Part shown: positions 31,586-40,695 of the stretch, piece by piece
Position numbering within the stretch: position 1 is the stretch's first letter
Layout of the letters: each line of letters begins with the position of its first letter
Assembly: GCF_963678635.1 (NCBI RefSeq)
Contig: NC_087067.1
Coordinates: 28,584,995 to 28,648,994, forward strand
Length of the DNA: 64,000 nucleotides
Source: Symsagittifera roscoffensis
Taxonomy: Eukaryota; Xenacoelomorpha; Acoela; Convolutidae
Direction of reading: 5' to 3'
Program-made: the position numbers and the translations under genes
The notes under the pieces: generated by a model
Told to the model about the DNA's origin: nothing
What the model saw: only the letters and a program-made list of their open reading frames with translations
The model's database searches: none

Positions 31586-32722
31586 CAATTCAAAAATCCA
31601 TCAAAAATTGCTACCCAACAGTCACAGAATCAGTCCTCACCGACATCATCCCAAGATAACCAAACACCACCTTCAATTACTCAAAATCCTCAAACATCTA
31701 CACGAATTTCTTTTCAAGACAATCCATACACTTTTGAAGAACGACACGCTCGTTTATCAGAACCACTAGAACCAGTTCAACGACAAGCACCTTTAAGCGA
31801 ACCAACATATAACCTATACCCAACACTACCACAAGAACTAAGTAGACTAAGAAATCCTAGTCAAAACCAAAATACAGTCGAAATAAATAGACAAATTATA
31901 CATCCTCGACGAAACAGAAATTTTCAAACTCCCCGAGTTCATTTTGATATACCTCAATCCCCATCACAAACCACTCCAGAAAACCCCATTGGTATATTAC
32001 CAGAAACCCCTACGCTTCTTTCACAACGTAGCACCTCAAGCCTACCATCAGATTACTTAGGTTCAACACCAACATCTGAACAAATACGTGAAAATCCCTT
32101 TAACCCCCCAAACCAAGCATCACGACTACCATATTGGACAACACATTCATTTACACAAGGTGAACCAAATTTAGTCAATGACCCCATAGATATTTCTACG
32201 GATACAACAACATCCTCATCACTACCAGAAACATTATCACTACCATCAACACCATCAATAAGCCAGATTTCACCACCACCTTTTAACTTAAATTTTCCAA
32301 ATAATCTCGACGCCAGATATCGAGAACAATCATCAACAAATATTCCTTTAAGACTAGATTGGAATACGTTTACAGCACCTCCACCATTATTTGGACAACA
32401 TCAAGAAAGTAACCGCCTTCATAACTGGGCACTTAATAGATTACAATATCGCCAAGATATTCACAACGATATCCGTGATCACAATATTCAAATACTCCAA
32501 CAAAACAGTTTACAATTAAAGTTTGAAATCACAGTTAAGCTAAATAATATTACCCAACATCCCTACCCATTAAATCCACCTAACATAACAGCTCAATCAC
32601 TACCACCACCGTTTATAACTACTGAAGTAATATACAAATACGACAGATATACCAAAAACACAATTGGCTACATTACATTTTACAATCCATACTCAGGATT
32701 ATCATACACATGTATATTCTAA
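31586..32722 (+). CDS. 378-codon open frame without ATG or any methionine
   Basis: I translated this frame codon by codon. After TAA at 31583 it stays open to TAA at 32720, encodes no methionine, and contains no TTG, GTG or CTG codon either. The first ~260 residues are Pro/Ser/Thr/Gln/Asn-rich and probably disordered. The last ~110 (for example RLHNWALNRLQYRQDIHND, FITTEVIYKYDRYT, YNPYSGLSYTCIF) look folded. It overlaps the envelope-like ATG by 13 nt. Expression most plausibly needs splicing from an upstream exon carrying the start, since neither upstream frame overlaps it. The family is not recognised. Confidence 0.65.
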   Translation, partial: QFKNPSKIATQQSQNQSSPTSSQDNQTPPSITQNPQTSTRISFQDNPYTFEERHARLSEPLEPVQRQAPLSEPTYNLYPTLPQELSRLRNPSQNQNTVEINRQIIHPRRNRNFQTPRVHFDIPQSPSQTTPENPIGILPETPTLLSQRSTSSLPSDYLGSTPTSEQIRENPFNPPNQASRLPYWTTHSFTQGEPNLVNDPIDISTDTTTSSSLPETLSLPSTPSISQISPPPFNLNFPNNLDARYREQSSTNIPLRLDWNTFTAPPPLFGQHQESNRLHNWALNRLQYRQDIHNDIRDHNIQILQQNSLQLKFEITVKLNNITQHPYPLNPPNITAQSLPPPFITTEVIYKYDRYTKNTIGYITFYNPYSGLSYTCIF

Positions 32723-35328
32723 AATTACTAATTTTTCTCCAACTCCTTTTTCTAGTAATCTCCAATCAAAACATAAACCCTTCCCCTCGTACAGGACCAC
32801 AAGATTTATTAGTAACACATTACGATTGTGAAGAAAATGAACAAAAAACACTACACAAATATGCAATAAATCAAGTATCACAATGTGAAACAGAACCACA
32901 AGCTATAGAAACCACAGATGTAATAGCAACACTCTATTCAAAAGCCCGAGCAACAACAGTTACAGGTTATAAATTCACAGCAACATTTTCCGAAAAGAAA
33001 GTACATTGTTCACAAGTCTCGAACGGAAACAAAAACCGACTTGACCATGAATCATTCTATCAGAGTAATATAGAACGTCTTTTACATCTCAATCCCGACG
33101 ATTGTAAAAATGAATTACTTAGACTAAACATCACACAAAATAAAAACTCCCAAAGAAAGTTAGTTAACTTTCAAGTTTTTTCAGACTCTGTACATCAATC
33201 ACAACTTGAAAGACACCAAGGACATATAAAACTAGACGAAAAATACCCGTATAACGGCGCACACGGACGATTAACCTATGACCTACACGATAAACATTGG
33301 ATACCACACATTGGTATAAATGACCCATCAAACTGCAAAGCAGACACAAAAAATAAAGGATACCAAGAAATAATGTTTTTCGATTGGAAAATACAACTCG
33401 AAAAAATACAACTAACACGAGATTTATCAGATAATACAATGATCTATCAAGGAATCCGATTACCTTGTAAAAATGATCAAGGTTATTGCGACCCTACAAC
33501 GAGAACACAAGCAACAATTGTTTGGTTCCCCGAAGATACATGTACAACATTTCAAGTAGCAAAAATACACGCTCGTATGATAAAATTTCACGAAAAATAT
33601 TTTATACAATCAATTCCATATGAACAAGTCCATCCATCACGAAAACTAAGTTCTGATTTTAGAAACATAGACAATATAGAAAATAAATTGACACGTTTTC
33701 AAATATATCAAGAAACAGAACTTGCATGTAAATACAGGAATCCACTTCACAGAACACAATACTCTGAAATATTAGTTGAATACGAAAAAGGATTCGACAT
33801 GACCACTGGAAAAGTAAAAATCGACCCATATGCCACAGGTCATCCTCTAAACGAAGGAACATCCTATATACCAGTTAATTTTGAAAAAAGCAACGGACAA
33901 CCTGGTGGACATCTAAAACCCCATGACACCAGAAGCACACGCTTACAAGAATTATCACTAATGAATACTACATATTTCGGTAATATCCACTATGATATTC
34001 ATTTAGATATGAAACTAGATTATACAATTAGCCGAATTTTTCAAGAAATGTCACTCTCCGAATTAGAAACACTACACCAACTATGCGAATTAGAACGAAC
34101 ACAAATATTACAATCACTTGCACTAGCAGTATTAAAAATACCCTATGCAGGATACTTATTATCCGGAAATAGATCAAATTTTTTAGACTATGAAGGAAAC
34201 ATCTTATGGTTTTATACTTGTACTAAAAAAGTATCACCACTATACGTTTTTGAAGATAAACGATGTTATAAAAGAATTCCTATCTTTTATAAGAATAAAG
34301 TACATTTCGTGGATACACTTTCACGAAGAACCTATTTCTGGGATACCGCAGTCCCATGTGGATCAGAAAACAGCCACAATGTAGTACAACTAAACCCTGA
34401 TGAAAATAAATATTATCTTCTCACTCCATATCCCACATTAATGCAATCACTCAAAAAATTTTCACCAGAAAGCATTCGCGCTATTGCTCGAAACCCAAAT
34501 ATAGACTTACAATCAATAGGAATCTATTCAAAATCAGATATTCAACATCACATTAGAACACAACAATTCCAAGAATTATTAACACAAATGGACACTATAC
34601 AAAGACAATCAATAGACCAAAATTTACGCAAACTTGCAGAAACCGCAGGATTTGCCGATATCTACACGCAAGACTATAGCGGATATTTTAAAGACATTAA
34701 AGATTATATATATCTAAACGGTGAAAAATACCGTCCCCAAGATATATCACCAATTAACATTTTTAGCTTTGTTACACTCAAAAATGAGATCCTCGATTTT
34801 CTAGGATGGCCCTACTACATCTTAGAAAAATTGACTATTTTATACGCAATGTTTAACTTTATTGGATTTCTTTTCTCACTTTTAAAAGGAATCTACAACA
34901 CATGTGCTATACACACACAAGTAAACAGACAAGCAAGCGTAGCACGCATACTCTTTGCAGGATTTTTTGGAATCTTTTCTACATCTATAAACAAAATTCT
35001 TTTAGACGCACAAATAAAAGAATATAACACAAAAATAACAACACGACAAAATACATACGACGAAGAACATAACAATGTAGACATAACGCCAACGGCACCA
35101 CAATTACCACCCCTACCAAATAATCATCCACTATCCCTAGTCCCACGAAATTTTCGAAATTTAGCCATCACACACAATCCAAATTTTCGACTCACCACAT
35201 CACAAAGTCCCATTCAACATATAATGACACACCAGTCACAAGATGATAATACTTATGAACAAATTATTGAACAACCCCATACCACCGCTTTTCAGTCTCA
35301 AAATAATCATTTTTTTAGCCCACGATGA
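32710..35328 (+). CDS. env: Envelope-like membrane glycoprotein of element 1 (872 aa)
   Basis: ATG-led, 872 residues. The N-terminus is a signal peptide (LKLLIFLQLLFLVIS). A large Cys-containing ectodomain with potential N-glycosylation sites follows. Hydrophobic segments lie at about 707-727 (FNFIGFLFSLLKGI) and 743-759, then a ~110-residue tail. The words NRSNFLDYEGN, CYKRIPIFY and KVHFVDTLSRRTY, and the earlier RLPCKNDQGYC block, remind me of the glycoproteins of chuvirus-like RNA viruses, which invertebrate LTR elements have captured more than once; this is recognition by eye. The tail carries PTAP at 794-797. Its ATG overlaps the previous frame by 13 nt and its stop overlaps the next ATG by four. 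Confidence 0.75.
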   Translation: MYILKLLIFLQLLFLVISNQNINPSPRTGPQDLLVTHYDCEENEQKTLHKYAINQVSQCETEPQAIETTDVIATLYSKARATTVTGYKFTATFSEKKVHCSQVSNGNKNRLDHESFYQSNIERLLHLNPDDCKNELLRLNITQNKNSQRKLVNFQVFSDSVHQSQLERHQGHIKLDEKYPYNGAHGRLTYDLHDKHWIPHIGINDPSNCKADTKNKGYQEIMFFDWKIQLEKIQLTRDLSDNTMIYQGIRLPCKNDQGYCDPTTRTQATIVWFPEDTCTTFQVAKIHARMIKFHEKYFIQSIPYEQVHPSRKLSSDFRNIDNIENKLTRFQIYQETELACKYRNPLHRTQYSEILVEYEKGFDMTTGKVKIDPYATGHPLNEGTSYIPVNFEKSNGQPGGHLKPHDTRSTRLQELSLMNTTYFGNIHYDIHLDMKLDYTISRIFQEMSLSELETLHQLCELERTQILQSLALAVLKIPYAGYLLSGNRSNFLDYEGNILWFYTCTKKVSPLYVFEDKRCYKRIPIFYKNKVHFVDTLSRRTYFWDTAVPCGSENSHNVVQLNPDENKYYLLTPYPTLMQSLKKFSPESIRAIARNPNIDLQSIGIYSKSDIQHHIRTQQFQELLTQMDTIQRQSIDQNLRKLAETAGFADIYTQDYSGYFKDIKDYIYLNGEKYRPQDISPINIFSFVTLKNEILDFLGWPYYILEKLTILYAMFNFIGFLFSLLKGIYNTCAIHTQVNRQASVARILFAGFFGIFSTSINKILLDAQIKEYNTKITTRQNTYDEEHNNVDITPTAPQLPPLPNNHPLSLVPRNFRNLAITHNPNFRLTTSQSPIQHIMTHQSQDDNTYEQIIEQPHTTAFQSQNNHFFSPR

Positions 35329-37130
35329 GCCGCCAACTTGGATCACTACACCGATCAAATTCCCACCCAACCAATCTTACCTCTCCAATCCCAATAATAC
35401 CACTTTTTGCTTTTCCGCCACCCGATTTTCCATCTAGTAATGTAACATCAGGCATGAATTCCGACACTAATTCACACATCTCAGTTTTATATTCCATCTC
35501 ACAACTCAATAACCCGAATATTGAAACCCCCGATGAATTTGCCAACTCAGAACCATCCCCATCCAATAATTTTGATAACTCTTCTAATTTTTCTCAACCC
35601 CCTTTTCAACCCATATTATCCAATAACCCTGACCCCATTACCCCCACACCCTCTTATGCTTCCCAAGTTACCCCAACCTACTCCTCATACCATTCTGACC
35701 AATCATCTCATTCTCCAGACACCCCCCGAATATCCCCAGAGCTAGATAATTTTATTACCCTCCAACAACAACCCTACCACCTTAATACCCCAACCATAAA
35801 CCAAATATCCTCCACTATAAATTCATCCAACCCCCCTACCCCTACACCCTCTTCAAATTATACTGAATCATTAGCACCATCATCCACATCAACTGAATCA
35901 TCACTCAACACTAATAGAGCTTACCGCACTTTTAAAAGAAAGTTCCCCAACCATCCTTTCCCATCAAAACCAGGAACAGCCCGTGAATACATCAACCACC
36001 CCAAGCATACTAACACAAAAGAATTTTTAGCCATCACCTTACCCTCATTCCCACAATACACCTTAAACACCCCCCACGACACTAACGAAACACGCAACTT
36101 TGTAGATGAATACGTTTTAATGCCCACTCTCTCTTGGACCTCATATTATCATTTTACTAACCCTCTTTGCTTACCTTTATCTAACACTCACATCGATATA
36201 GAGCGAAATACAGACATGCTATATCGACTCACTACACCACTAACCGCTAGACAATTTACTTACGTTGGATATAAAAAATCACTAAAAACACACACTGCAC
36301 CTAGAGCTAACGACTATACACTCGAATACTATGATCACAACATCATCAGAGCTAACCAAGATCAATTCTTAGACGACGATCGCTTCGCTAATCCACAAAT
36401 TACCGAGAAATTTTTCATCAAGACACCATATCTATTTACACTAAACATTTTCGACCGAAAGTTTGATCACATTATTTCAGAAGCACTAACAGACACACAA
36501 GCATACGAAAGTTTTAAAGAACGCTTCCAAATATTTTCACTAACCTTTCATTTCCTTGCACCACACGAAAGAGATTTACACTGCTCACACGATATTATGT
36601 TGCGCAATAAACAAACCCACACATATAGTTATTATCGCTTCATCCAAAATCACTTTGACCTACACACACCCTCTCGACAACCACACCATCGCTTTCAATT
36701 CATTAATTCCAAATACACTTCACCATTTTTCCTAAATTTCACATATTGCATTAAAGATACTAACCTTCATGGTATTCTTCGCAATTATGATCCCATAACC
36801 CAAATGTACATCTTCTGTCCCATCACCAAGACCTTCAACGCCGAAGAATCCCGACCCTTCCTTATCCCGCACGAGTTTGTACAACCTATAGAAATCCCAA
36901 TTTTAGAATTCATCCACAACACTAAATTCAATCACAAATTATATAATCTAATCCAAAACACACCTTATGAGTTTGCAGTTGGCACTGAAGAACTAACCAC
37001 TATTAAGGCACTTCAATTGCTTTGGCCACTGCTTCAGACTAAAAATATCATCCGCATCTTAGCTAAACTACTAACAACTTCAGAACTAATTCACGACATC
37101 TTCCCCCACGGTTTTTTCCCCGACGACTAA
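35325..37130 (+). CDS. 601-aa protein of unknown function at the 3' end of element 1
   Basis: The ATG lies within the env stop (ATGA). Residues 1-205 are Ser/Pro/Thr/Asn-rich and look disordered. Residues about 225-601 have ordinary globular composition (for example DEYVLMPTLSWTSYYHF, QFTYVGYKKSL, FKERFQIFSLTFHFLAPHER). There is no signal peptide or membrane segment. I recognise no family. Its place after env, before the 3' UTR intron, and its intact 601 codons suggest a maintained accessory protein. The disordered-then-folded layout resembles that of the methionine-less protein upstream, though I see no sequence similarity. Confidence 0.7.
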   Translation: MSRQLGSLHRSNSHPTNLTSPIPIIPLFAFPPPDFPSSNVTSGMNSDTNSHISVLYSISQLNNPNIETPDEFANSEPSPSNNFDNSSNFSQPPFQPILSNNPDPITPTPSYASQVTPTYSSYHSDQSSHSPDTPRISPELDNFITLQQQPYHLNTPTINQISSTINSSNPPTPTPSSNYTESLAPSSTSTESSLNTNRAYRTFKRKFPNHPFPSKPGTAREYINHPKHTNTKEFLAITLPSFPQYTLNTPHDTNETRNFVDEYVLMPTLSWTSYYHFTNPLCLPLSNTHIDIERNTDMLYRLTTPLTARQFTYVGYKKSLKTHTAPRANDYTLEYYDHNIIRANQDQFLDDDRFANPQITEKFFIKTPYLFTLNIFDRKFDHIISEALTDTQAYESFKERFQIFSLTFHFLAPHERDLHCSHDIMLRNKQTHTYSYYRFIQNHFDLHTPSRQPHHRFQFINSKYTSPFFLNFTYCIKDTNLHGILRNYDPITQMYIFCPITKTFNAEESRPFLIPHEFVQPIEIPILEFIHNTKFNHKLYNLIQNTPYEFAVGTEELTTIKALQLLWPLLQTKNIIRILAKLLTTSELIHDIFPHGFFPDD

Positions 37131-37133
37131 CAG

Positions 37134-37211
37134 GTAAGTATGAATTAAATAAATATTACTAACTAATTAAATTATTAAAAACTCACCATTCTTTATCCAT
37201 GTTTTCTTTAG
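37134..37211 (+). other. Predicted 78-nt intron in the 3' UTR of element 1
   Basis: CAG|GTAAGTAT begins three bases after the stop of the 601-aa ORF, TACTAAC (a perfect branch-point consensus) lies at 37157-37163, and TTTTCTTTAG ends at 37211. All three signals are strong, so a GT-AG intron is likely. It lies outside coding sequence, or the donor also joins to a distant acceptor. Confidence 0.65.
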
Positions 37212-38744
37212 ATCTTTAGCCTTCATCCGACAATCACCTACAAAAACCACAAAAGACAAATAAAAATCGCAAATTTCATCAAACAGATTTCAAAAATTCT
37301 ATTAATCTCTTACACTTATAAATTTATAAATTTAATACCAATGCCGTAAATTCATTTCTAAAATTTTCCCCACAAGCAGTAAATCTAATTATGATGAAAA
37401 TTTGTAACTTAAAATTCCCCCATAACTAGCAGTAAATTTCCAAATTCTATGCAGTAAATTAATAAAATGCAAATGCAGTACTAACCTTTTGATATTCTCA
37501 TTCATTCGCACAGAAATTCTATCCACACTCGCACAGCTCGCCCACGAAGAATTGTTTAAAATAATGAATTTCAGTTTCAAGTTTTCACACTCAACAACTC
37601 TAACATATAATAACATGTTTCAAACTTTCCTTTAACCCGGTTGGAAAGGAATCATATACTAAACAAAACTAACCAACGCAGCTTACTAAATCCCACAAAT
37701 CATAGAATAACAGCATGACTAAGAAAAGGAAACCAACGGTACCCAAACCGGATTAACCCAGTTTAAAACTGGATAATTTATTCTTTTGAAGACTATTATA
37801 AAGTCTAAGAAAGAAATAATAAAACACAAAAAAGTCGAAAGACAAACCCATACCACAAACAATTTGATTTTTGGAAAAAGGATATAACCAACAAGACATA
37901 AGAAAAACCACAACAAACCCAACATAAAACGTTGTCACATAACAGGACCCCTCACAAAAACCGCATGAAATCATACTCCCACTCCTGGCCTAACCCACCA
38001 GGAAGGACGTCCTGAGCATGCTCTATAGCCGGCCTAACCCACCGTGCTACATCCACGCTTTGTGACCACACCTCTATTTTTAATAAGAGCTACTCAAGTG
38101 TGAGTAACTCTTCAAAATAACCGAACTAAAACAAAAAGCTTTTGTGAAAACAACTAACTAAAATCATAATTAAAAAATATTAAACTAATAAATGTTTTAT
38201 AAAATGTAAATTACATTATGCAATACATAGATCAGAATACAACAACAAGGACGAACATCTAAAGACAGAACGACCCCACTACACTCGAGAGAGAATGACC
38301 AACCACAATCGATATGCCACTCACAATCACAACTCAAAGGATTTAGAGTACGACTTGACTTCGCAGAAAAGGACTTCATTGAACTAGACCAATGACCACC
38401 TCGATGTTCAAGTATACGTACAGATCCGAGTAACCAGGCATCCCCTCCACGCACAATCTCCACGCCATTCCCAAACTAAGATCAGACACAAAAGAAGTTC
38501 TCCACGCAGAACAGAAAAACCTGACATAGCAAACCATTCTGAAATCAGATTTGAGTTTGTTGCAAAGACTTAGTCGTTGTCACTAGAAGACACAACGTCT
38601 TATGTCTCTAACTCCAGCTTCCTGGAACTCCTCTAACAAAAAGGAAACAGAAGAAATAAGATGTTCGCCAAACACCAACGTCCATCATCCATCCTTCGAA
38701 TTGCAGAAGAACTATTCTAAAAAACTCTGTAAAACCCGGATGGG
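37212..38744 (+). other. 3' untranslated region of element 1
   Basis: About 1.5 kb without a supported gene. GCAGTAAAT recurs at 37375-37450, and GGCCTAACCCACC is repeated at about 37986 and 38033. The sequence just before the 3' LTR (AAAACCCGGATGGG) is only a weak polypurine tract. Confidence 0.55.
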
Positions 38745-39154
38745 TGGAACCTGATCTAAACTACATTTTATGATTGGATAATTTAGATATTTTACCAATG
38801 TAAAGTATTTAATATTAACCAATCATGATCCATCTAACTAACAACCCACTTATTTGTAAGTGCTGAAGTTACTTGTAATTTCAGCACCAGAGAGATTTGA
38901 ATTTAACTTAGAAATTAGTTGGACTCTCCCGAGCACTTCAGCAGCCGCAATAAACCAGTATACCCTAGATCTATTGAGCCTAGCAGAGACTAGTTAAACA
39001 ACCTGAGACTAGATAGTATAAGAGTAAGATTAGGATCGGTATTAGACTAAGAAGTTGCACGAATCTATCCGGCCGAAAATAAGATAGCGTGACGAGCAGA
39101 CGGTGTACCCTATCCGAAATTACTCTATGAGTTAACCACCTCGGTCTTAACTCA
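38745..39154 (+). repeat. 3' LTR of element 1
   Basis: 410 bp, identical to the 5' LTR except for A to C and C to T changes in its last 20 bp. It contains AATAAA at 38949-38954 for transcript end formation. The chymotrypsin-like gene starts 235 bp downstream. Confidence 0.95.
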
Positions 39155-39389
39155 CAAGTTTCAAACATGAGGGAACAAAATTGAGCAAAAAACTCTTAAA
39201 CTTCAAGACAAAGATGAGCTCTGCTTGACTCTTAGTATTCACCAGTTGCTCCATAAAAACGAGGGAAAATTTTTGCGCTCTGTTTCAAGTCAACATTCGA
39301 GACCTGAAATAATCATTTGCTGATAGTCATAGTTCAAATTCACTCACTTTTTTAGTTTAAATTCTTGTACTTTTTCATTGGGAAAAACT

Positions 39390-40695
39390 ATGCTTCTGCT
39401 AATTGTTTTGACCTTGACAGCTTTCTGCGGTCATGTTTTGAGTTCGACGATGCAAAGAAGCATCATAAATGGGTACGATGCTCCTGACCGATCATTCTAC
39501 GTGTCATTGAAAATGAAGGAATCTTGGTACAGCAGCGAGTTATATGTTTGTGGGGGATCCATCATCAGCTCACGTTATGTACTAACAGCGGCACATTGTC
39601 TTGCCAGAGCTCGTAAGCCTGTTCTGATGATGTTCAAAAAAATGAAGGAATCGTTTTATTTATTGTAAATCAGTATTGAATTTAAATTAGAAAAGTTTAG
39701 CTATTTTCAAAACGGGTACTATTTTGAATACAACTGAAAAGCACACTGAAAAGAAAACTTTTGTTCACATAGTCCGATTGTCATGCCAACTGACATGCAG
39801 ACTAATTAGGCCATGACAAACATACTTGGTCTTCATAATTAATATTGTAAAATCACTCGTTACACTATAAAATTGATGCTCCTGTGAGGTGGGGGGAAGG
39901 AAAAAGAACCAAGGGCTGTTGTTACTTAAGGGAACCGCTGTGGAAAATTTGGTGTCATTTTGAAAACTTTTATGAATAATTTTTTGTTTCAGGTTACGTT
40001 GCAGTACTTGTTGGCGATTTCAGTAGTAGTTATTCACAAAAAACTGAAATTGGAGCCGCTGATTGGTTCATACATCCAAGGTAAGCAGAATAATGTTTTT
40101 ATAATCGTTTTTCAGTCATTTGCGTCCAACTTTTTGGTCGACCTTAGATTTGATCAATCTTTGAGATCTATTTTAACAATGTGTAATTTATGGAACATGC
40201 GAAGTTATTCGTTTTAACTAAGCTGAATAGCTGGATTTCATAAACTTTGTTTTTAGGTATAGTAACGAAGCTCCTACTGTTAACGACATTGGTCTCATCA
40301 AGTTGAGCAGATCCGTGCAAGGTCGCTCAATATCACTGTGCAGAACAACATACAAAAACTCAGGCTACGATATTGCAGTTTGTGGTCTTGGATCATCTAG
40401 TGTTAACCCTGAAACTTCCCCTGATAAACTCCAAGAAACGAAGCTTAGGGAAACTTACAGCAATTGTTTTTGGAGCAGTTTCAACAAGCAATATCAAGTG
40501 TGCATGGAGTCAACAGGGTCCTACAGTGGAAGTTGTATGGGTGATTCGGGTGGTCCTCTTTTTCCACTGAGCAGTAGCGGAAGAGCCAAATGCCTCTATG
40601 GAATAGTCAGTTTTGGAACAAAAACCTGCTCTGATGACAGTGTATATACCCGAGTATCTGCATACATAGATTGGATAGAAGCCAAAATGGACTAG
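39390..40695 (+). CDS. Secreted chymotrypsin-family serine protease, three exons
   Basis: Exons 39390-39612, 39993-40080 and 40257-40695 join in frame to 249 residues. Both introns (380 and 176 nt) have GTAAGC donors and TTTCAG or TTTTAG acceptors. The protein has a signal peptide (LLLIVLTLTAFCGHVLSS) and a new N-terminus at about IINGYDAP. The catalytic triad is H69 (LTAAHC), D114 (NDIGLIKL) and S201 (GDSGGP). The residue six before the active serine, which sets S1 preference, is Gly rather than the Asp of trypsin, pointing to chymotrypsin- or elastase-like specificity. The expected activation Arg is followed by Ser before IING, a small oddity. It is a host gene, probably digestive or secreted. 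All key residues are present. Confidence 0.92.

Larger units (their letters stand above)
20233..39154 (+). mobile_element. 18.9-kb Ty3/Gypsy-type LTR retroelement with envelope-like gene (element 1)
   Basis: The element is bounded by direct 410-bp LTRs that start with TG and end with CA and differ at only two positions. It is complete in layout: primer site, leader, gag-pro-RT-RNaseH, integrase, membrane ORFs, an envelope-like protein and a further 601-aa ORF. RT-RNaseH-integrase order places it in the Ty3/Gypsy group. No target-site duplication is visible: the bases before the 5' LTR read GCGTAT and those after the 3' LTR CAAGTT. The sense strand is A/C-rich with few G, unlike its neighbours. 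The near-identical LTRs indicate a recent insertion. Confidence 0.93.

Noticed and set aside
38197..38463. 88-aa minus-strand frame in the element 1 3' UTR
   Set aside because: Cys/Trp/Ser mix without domain or context; opposite to the transcribed strand and probably chance.
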